13,903 nucleotides of DNA, taken from positions 1 through 13,903 of the forward strand of contig JBCDKJ010000077.1 of NCBI GenBank assembly GCA_038746745.1. The letters run 5' to 3'. A model generated the notes under the pieces. That model did no database searches and had not been told where the DNA came from. It was given only the letters and a program-made list of their open reading frames with translations. Source of the DNA: JANQIO01 sp038746745. GTDB taxonomy: Bacteria > Pseudomonadota > Gammaproteobacteria > Pseudomonadales > Halieaceae. Made by a program: the position numbers and the translations under genes. This document shows, piece by piece, positions 13,876 to 13,903 of the stretch; the first letter of the stretch is position 1, and each line of letters begins with the position of its first letter.

Positions 13876-13903
13876 CTTGATTTGGGATCACAGTCGCTTG
13901 TTA

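Larger units (their letters stand above)
12695..13901 (+). mobile_element. IS110/IS1111-family insertion sequence in an attC-like site
   Basis: The element is about 1207 bp. It contains a 5' non-coding region of about 206 bp with a candidate bridge RNA, a DEDD/serine transposase gene and about 41 bp after the stop. GCTTGT occurs at 12689-12694 and again at 13896-13901, and excision between these copies restores an uninterrupted attC-like site. Subterminal inverted repeats lie at 12725-12734 and 13866-13875. Attachment to attC is the behaviour described for the IS1111-attC group. The exact ends are inferred from the repeat and could be shifted by up to six bases. Confidence 0.72.

Overview
The window looks like chromosomal DNA of a marine-type gammaproteobacterium. 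The evidence is several lipobox lipoproteins, a large TonB-dependent receptor paired with an Asp-Gly-rich surface lipoprotein, moderately high GC and strong rho-independent terminators. A relative of the Halieaceae/Cellvibrionales would fit, but that is a guess from protein style and not from a marker gene.

Left part (1-7289): a partial lipoprotein gene on the minus strand (1-323) diverges from a two-gene unit on the plus strand. That unit is a 1287-residue surface lipoprotein built of three tandem ~400-residue beta-helix-like modules (647-4510), followed by an 882-residue TonB-dependent receptor (4585-7233). A perfect stem-loop lies between the two genes and a strong terminator follows the receptor. 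The pair reads as an outer-membrane uptake system: the lipoprotein would capture a ligand and the receptor would import it. A PhoB-box-like array in the leader raises the possibility of phosphate control.

Middle part (7253-10878): a GNAT acetyltransferase (minus) converges on the receptor and shares its terminator DNA. It is divergent from a serine hydrolase with a C-terminal four-helix membrane domain, which is followed by a lipoprotein of the proline iminopeptidase type (alpha/beta hydrolase). The last two probably form an operon.

Right part (about 10879-13903): this is the most interesting region. All genes here except the transposase lie on the minus strand, and they are separated by attC-like sites. 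The order, reading the minus strand, is: an attC-like site split by an insertion sequence; a HigBA-like toxin-antitoxin cassette with its own promoter and operator; an attC whose bases encode the antitoxin tail; a mini-cassette of about 100 bp with no clear gene; a second attC; a 100-residue membrane zinc-ribbon protein; a third attC; and a VOC-family protein. No integron integrase is in view, so this is a CALIN-like cassette array or the distal part of an integron.

The insertion sequence (about 12695-13901) encodes a DEDD/serine transposase of the IS110/IS1111 family. It is bracketed by a GCTTGT repeat, and removing it restores a compact attC-like site. Its 5' non-coding region folds into stem-loops. 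One loop carries nine bases matching the restored attC across the junction, and another carries seven bases matching the element's own right end. This is what a bridge (seeker) RNA that directs the element into attC sites would look like.
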